A DNA stretch of 64,000 bases from CAIZGX01 sp964511555. GTDB lineage: Bacteria > Bacteroidota > Bacteroidia > Flavobacteriales_D > Sanyastnellaceae. The notes beneath the pieces were generated by a model. It had not been told where the DNA came from, ran no database searches, and saw nothing but the letters and a program-made list of their open reading frames with translations. The stretch lies in contig CAZEFR010000003.1 of assembly GCA_964511555.1 (NCBI GenBank), forward strand, positions 1 to 64,000. Reading direction: 5' to 3'. The translations under genes and the position numbers were made by a program. Positions 60,766 to 64,000 of the stretch are shown piece by piece (positions within the stretch are counted from its first letter, which is position 1; the number at the start of each line of letters is the position of its first letter).

Positions 60766-62235
60766 ATGAAAAAGTTCGGAAGCCTTTCTTCTTGGATCTT
60801 TATTGCTTTGTTTATTGGAATTGGAGTAGGTTATGCGCTCAATGTATCATACCCTGCCCCTGCACAAAAAACAAAAAAAGAGGCATTAGAACTTCTTGCC
60901 AAAGACCTTTCTGCTGAGCAAATACCTGCATCAACTGAACTTTCTTTTATTCTAACCAACGATTCAATTTCAGAAGATGAAAAATATGCCGCTGCCTTGG
61001 CTTGCATCAACAAAGCAAAAAGCGCATCGACTGATGTTTCGAAATATCAAAAAAGTGTCGATGTTTCGGAATCACAGAACGTAACGCTCAAAAAGATTCT
61101 GGAAATCCTTTCAATATTCACAGATATTTTTCTTCGACTCATTAAAATGATCATTGCTCCTCTCGTTCTTGCCACATTGGTTGCGGGAGTTGCGAAATTG
61201 GGCGATATGAAAACTGTTGGACGTATTGGTGGAAAAACCATGCTTTGGTTTATTTCAGCGTCTTTCATTTCTCTCTTGTTGGGTGCGCTTTTGGTGAACC
61301 TCTATCAGCCAGGTAAGTCCCTTCAAGTTCCTCGTCCTCCGGAAGCCATGGAGTCTGGAATAGACAAAGCAGCTTTAACGTTAAAAGGATTTGTGGTACA
61401 TATTGTTCCCTCCAGTGTTATCGAATCTATGGCCACAAATGAAATTCTTCAGATTGTCGTCTTTGCATTGTTTTTCGGAACGGCTACAGCCGCGTTGGGC
61501 AAGAAAGGGGCAATCATTGTGAAAGCCATGGACGCACTTGGGCACGTCATGCTTCGAATAACTTCTATGGTCATGTATGTCGCGCCATTTGCGGTGTTCG
61601 CAGCCATGACCTCTGTTGTTGCGAAAAAAGGCATAGGTGTACTGTCTTCTTACGCGCTATTCATTGGCGAATTCTACAGCGGGCTCTTATTGCTTTGGAT
61701 TATTTTGCTTTTCGTAGCCTTTCTTATTGTTGGAAAACGCGTGGTTCAGTTAACCGCTCGCATCAAGTCTCCCTTGCTTCTTGCCTTCTCAACCGCTTCA
61801 AGCGAAGCGGCCTATCCGAAATTATTGGAAGAGTTGGAGCGCTTCGGTTGCAGAAATCGTATTGTGAGTTTCGTGTTACCGTTGGGATATAGTTTCAATT
61901 TAGATGGAAGCATGATGTACATGACCTTCGCGAGTTTGTTCATTGCGCAGAGTTACGGCATTGATTTAAGTTGGGCCGATCAAGCAGCCATGCTTCTTAC
62001 ACTCATGGTAACCAGTAAAGGAATTGCGGGTGTTCCACGAGCATCGCTTGTGGTCATTGCCGGAACCCTTGCAACATTTGGAATTCCAGAGGCCGGATTA
62101 CTGCTGCTTCTTGGCGTAGATCATATTCTTGACATGGGAAGATCTGCAACCAATGTCGTTGGAAACGCTGTTGCTGCTGTTGCTGTCAATCGTTGGGAAG
62201 AGAAAAACTACAACGCTGAAGAAGAAAACGATTAG
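60766..62235 (+). CDS. dicarboxylate/amino acid:cation symporter (SDF family)
   Basis: A 489-residue transporter of the GltP/DctA family. It keeps the family segments FLRLIKMIIAPLVLATLVAG (after the first helix), STASSEAAYPKLLEELERFG with SFVLPLGYSFNLDGSMMYMT, TSKGIAGVPRASLVVIAGTL and MGRSATNVVGNAVAAV. These hold the substrate and Na+ sites of the HP1/HP2 hairpins. Unusual is a ~90-residue soluble insertion between the first two membrane helices (residues about 30-110, charged and helical), not present in E. coli GltP. It takes up glutamate, aspartate or C4-dicarboxylates with Na+ or H+. It shares a stop overlap (TTAG) with panC. Confidence 0.9.
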   Translation: MKKFGSLSSWIFIALFIGIGVGYALNVSYPAPAQKTKKEALELLAKDLSAEQIPASTELSFILTNDSISEDEKYAAALACINKAKSASTDVSKYQKSVDVSESQNVTLKKILEILSIFTDIFLRLIKMIIAPLVLATLVAGVAKLGDMKTVGRIGGKTMLWFISASFISLLLGALLVNLYQPGKSLQVPRPPEAMESGIDKAALTLKGFVVHIVPSSVIESMATNEILQIVVFALFFGTATAALGKKGAIIVKAMDALGHVMLRITSMVMYVAPFAVFAAMTSVVAKKGIGVLSSYALFIGEFYSGLLLLWIILLFVAFLIVGKRVVQLTARIKSPLLLAFSTASSEAAYPKLLEELERFGCRNRIVSFVLPLGYSFNLDGSMMYMTFASLFIAQSYGIDLSWADQAAMLLTLMVTSKGIAGVPRASLVVIAGTLATFGIPEAGLLLLLGVDHILDMGRSATNVVGNAVAAVAVNRWEEKNYNAEEEND

Positions 62236-63098
62236 GCCAATTCCAATTCATCAATTAGCCTAACTCCGCCAATAAAGCCAGCTATTAAAGCCACCTGATG
62301 CTTAGCGTCACTAAGCTTTTCCAGCGGCTCCAAAGTTTCAGAATTTGCAATGGTGAAATATTGAAGTTCGATTTTTTCTTTTTCAATAAACAACGCTGTG
62401 GCTTCTGAAATAAGGCCACTCACATCGTTGTTTAATTTATTTTCCTGAAGGAATAACAACGCCTTTGAAAAAGCCGTTGCAAGAATGACTTGCTCGTCTG
62501 AAAGCCTCTTGTTTCTTGAACTTAATGCCAATCCGCTCGAAGCTCTTACCGTATCGCAACCGACAATTTCAACTTCAATTTGAAAACGTATTACCCATTC
62601 ACGAATGACAGAATATTGTTGGAAATCTTTCTTTCCAAAGAATGATTTATGTGGAAGAACAATTTCAAATAAACGCTTAACCACGGTAATTACACCATTG
62701 AAATGACCCGGTCTGTAATGACCTTCCCATTTGGAAGTCAGCGTTCCAAAATCATAATCTTGAACCTCTTGTCCATTCGGATACATGTCTGCGACCGAAG
62801 GAACAAAAACCAAATCGCAACCCGCGCTTTTCAATAATTCAATATCAGCGTCTTCGGTTCGTGGATAAAGGAGCAAGTCCTTCGGGTCGTTGAACTGTGT
62901 AGGATTAACAAATATGGAGCAGACAACAACGTCGCACTCGGCCTTGGCTCTGGCAACCAAAGACAGATGACCCTCGTGTAAGGCGCCCATTGTGGGAACA
63001 AAACCTATTGTTCGGCCTCCGTTTCTGCACTTCGTGCTAAACGCCATCATCTCATCAACATGCTGTAAAACAGCTATTTCGCACGAAGTTCCCTTCAT
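62232..63098 (-). CDS. panC: pantothenate synthetase
   Basis: A 288-residue PanC: GFVPTMGALHEGHLSLVARA (HIGH-like motif with the usual Met/His), VVCSIFVNPTQFNDPKDLLLYP, and FFGKKDFQQYSVIREWV. It joins pantoate and beta-alanine with ATP to make pantothenate, the precursor of coenzyme A. It ends in a four-base overlap with the SDF gene. Divergent from the starch-synthase-like gene, an order also common in Bacteroidota. Confidence 0.95.
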   Translation of the reverse strand: MKGTSCEIAVLQHVDEMMAFSTKCRNGGRTIGFVPTMGALHEGHLSLVARAKAECDVVVCSIFVNPTQFNDPKDLLLYPRTEDADIELLKSAGCDLVFVPSVADMYPNGQEVQDYDFGTLTSKWEGHYRPGHFNGVITVVKRLFEIVLPHKSFFGKKDFQQYSVIREWVIRFQIEVEIVGCDTVRASSGLALSSRNKRLSDEQVILATAFSKALLFLQENKLNNDVSGLISEATALFIEKEKIELQYFTIANSETLEPLEKLSDAKHQVALIAGFIGGVRLIDELELA

Positions 63099-63147
63099 TT
63101 CAGTATTTTAAGGCCAAAAAGTTGCAAAATTCAAAAAAGATTTATAA

Positions 63148-63155
63148 TATCTTTG
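63148..63155 (+). promoter_or_regulatory. -7 box TATCTTTG of the GT5 gene
   Basis: Exact TAnnTTTG match 32 bases before the ATG at 63188, in the 89-base divergent gap shared with panC. Confidence 0.5.
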
Positions 63156-63187
63156 CAAACTGAATTCAGGCAAACCTAAACATCTCT

Positions 63188-64000
63188 ATGCAAAAAACAA
63201 AAGTTCTTTTTGTAAGTCAAGAAATTTTTCCCTTCACTCCGGAATCTACAATAGCTGATCAAGTTCGACAAATTCCACAAGCCATGCACGAAAGGGGCAA
63301 GGAGACGCGCATCTTTATGCCGCGCTTTGGGAAAATTAACGAGCGCAGACATCAACTACATGAGGTTATTCGTTTATCCGGAATGAACTTAATTGTAGAC
63401 GATACTGATCATCCACTAATTATTAAAGTTGCGAGCATTCCTCAAATTCGTTTGCAGGTCTACTTCATCGATAACGAAGAGTTTTTTCATCGTAAAGCAT
63501 ATTTGCATGACGAAGCTGGCAAACCTTTTTCAGACAACGGTGAGCGCATGATCTTCTTTTCGAAGGGGGTTCTTGAAACAGTGAAAAAATTAGGCTGGGC
63601 TCCTGATATTGTGCATTGTCACGGTTGGTTCTCTGCATTGATGCCACTTTATGTGAAGCACGTATTTGCTGGAGACCCTCATTTCGCGGAAAGTAAGATT
63701 GTTATTTCTCTGTATAAAGATGATTTTGCGGGTTCAATAGACAAAGGCCTTTCCAAAAAAGTACAATTCGACCAAATTGGACAACAACATTTGGGTGACC
63801 TTTCTACCTCTAATTACGTGAATCTAATGAAAGTGGCGTTAGCCCATGCAGACGGTGTGGTTATTCATGATGCAGACATCAATCCTAAGCTTATGGAAGA
63901 AGTTAACACGTTGAGTGTTCCTGTTCTGAAAGCATATGAGTGTGAAGATTTTCACGCTGCCATTGATGAATTTTTCGATACCGTTCACGCTGCAAAACCA
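63188..64000 (+). CDS. short glycogen/starch synthase-like protein (GT5 N-terminal domain; incomplete at window edge)
   Basis: The 271 visible residues start MQKTKVLFVSQEIFPFTPES and match the N-terminal catalytic domain of starch/glycogen synthases: RQIPQAMHERGKETRIFMPR and APDIVHCHGWFSALMPLYVK. The usual KxGGL ADP-glucose motif near the start is replaced by a TPESTIADQV-type stretch. In Bacteroidota a ~270-residue form of this protein lies beside panC; the frame here is still open at 64000, so only the last few codons or more may be missing. It probably does not make glycogen as a full synthase would. Function unknown. Confidence 0.75.
   Translation, partial: MQKTKVLFVSQEIFPFTPESTIADQVRQIPQAMHERGKETRIFMPRFGKINERRHQLHEVIRLSGMNLIVDDTDHPLIIKVASIPQIRLQVYFIDNEEFFHRKAYLHDEAGKPFSDNGERMIFFSKGVLETVKKLGWAPDIVHCHGWFSALMPLYVKHVFAGDPHFAESKIVISLYKDDFAGSIDKGLSKKVQFDQIGQQHLGDLSTSNYVNLMKVALAHADGVVIHDADINPKLMEEVNTLSVPVLKAYECEDFHAAIDEFFDTVHAAKP

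Overview
The window is a compact, AT-leaning stretch of a Bacteroidota genome, most likely a Flavobacteriales-type bacterium. The evidence is: cargo proteins with type IX secretion (T9SS) C-terminal domains of both type A and type B; an LpxC-FabZ fusion; a SecD-SecF fusion; a fused alpha/beta 2-oxoacid dehydrogenase E1; a DUF4349 lipoprotein, a DUF2490 protein and a DUF4301 protein; TonB receptors with carboxypeptidase-regulatory domains; and promoters of the Bacteroidota TAnnTTTG -7 type, mostly without Shine-Dalgarno sequences. The species cannot be told from the sequence. There are two 100-N assembly gaps (12237-12336 and 15502-15601). No rRNA, CRISPR, phage or insertion sequence was seen. 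One tRNA (Cys) is present. No gene-free stretch reaches 300 bases; the longest (2520-2802 and 43631-43899) hold repeats and promoters.

Layout. 1-2519: 5' end of a secreted glucosaminidase, a MORN-repeat lipoprotein, polyprenyl diphosphate synthase and an unknown exported protein, all on the minus strand. 2520-8548: a tandem GATGAC repeat array, then a complete SUF iron-sulfur operon (sufA, B, C, D, S, E and a SufT-like gene) whose leader carries a perfect palindrome. 8549-15871: a SulP transporter, a DUF2490 protein, two lipoproteins and a large T9SS-secreted esterase/beta-helix protein broken by both gaps. 15872-19470: a tightly packed minus-strand operon of amino-acid dehydrogenase, ExbB, ExbD and NhaD. 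19510-22725: DUF4349 lipoprotein and a TonB-dependent receptor. 22722-30857: minus-strand housekeeping block (fused E1, AlkB, TatA, SecDF, ribosomal protein L28, CinA). 30930-43630: a T9SS type A protein with sialidase-like repeats, an MBL-fold hydrolase and two giant paralogous T9SS type B repeat proteins. 43900-52299: sigma-54, a PAP2-like membrane protein, GalE, an Hpt-like protein lacking its histidine, DUF4301, the lpxC/fabZ-lpxA-ABC operon and an autoregulated TetR. 52420-57586: YqeY, RimK-type protease-like protein, RecO, DNA polymerase III delta', tRNA-Cys, a membrane coiled-coil protein and a class C beta-lactamase-like hydrolase. 57583-64000: amidophosphoribosyltransferase, a plug-only TonB-like protein, a small unknown protein, an SDF symporter, PanC and a short GT5 starch-synthase-like protein running off the right edge.

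How the genes work together: most of the window is core metabolism and envelope biology (Fe-S assembly, isoprenoid and lipid A synthesis, protein export, surface display). The less ordinary parts are the two giant repeat proteins (in one, a 450-base higher-order repeat stays in exact register across more than 2 kb), the dehydrogenase-ExbBD-NhaD operon, the plug-only receptor fragment, the histidine-less Hpt protein, and a recurring arrangement in which a -7 promoter box lies only 4-8 bases from the start codon, which predicts leaderless mRNAs for at least seven genes.
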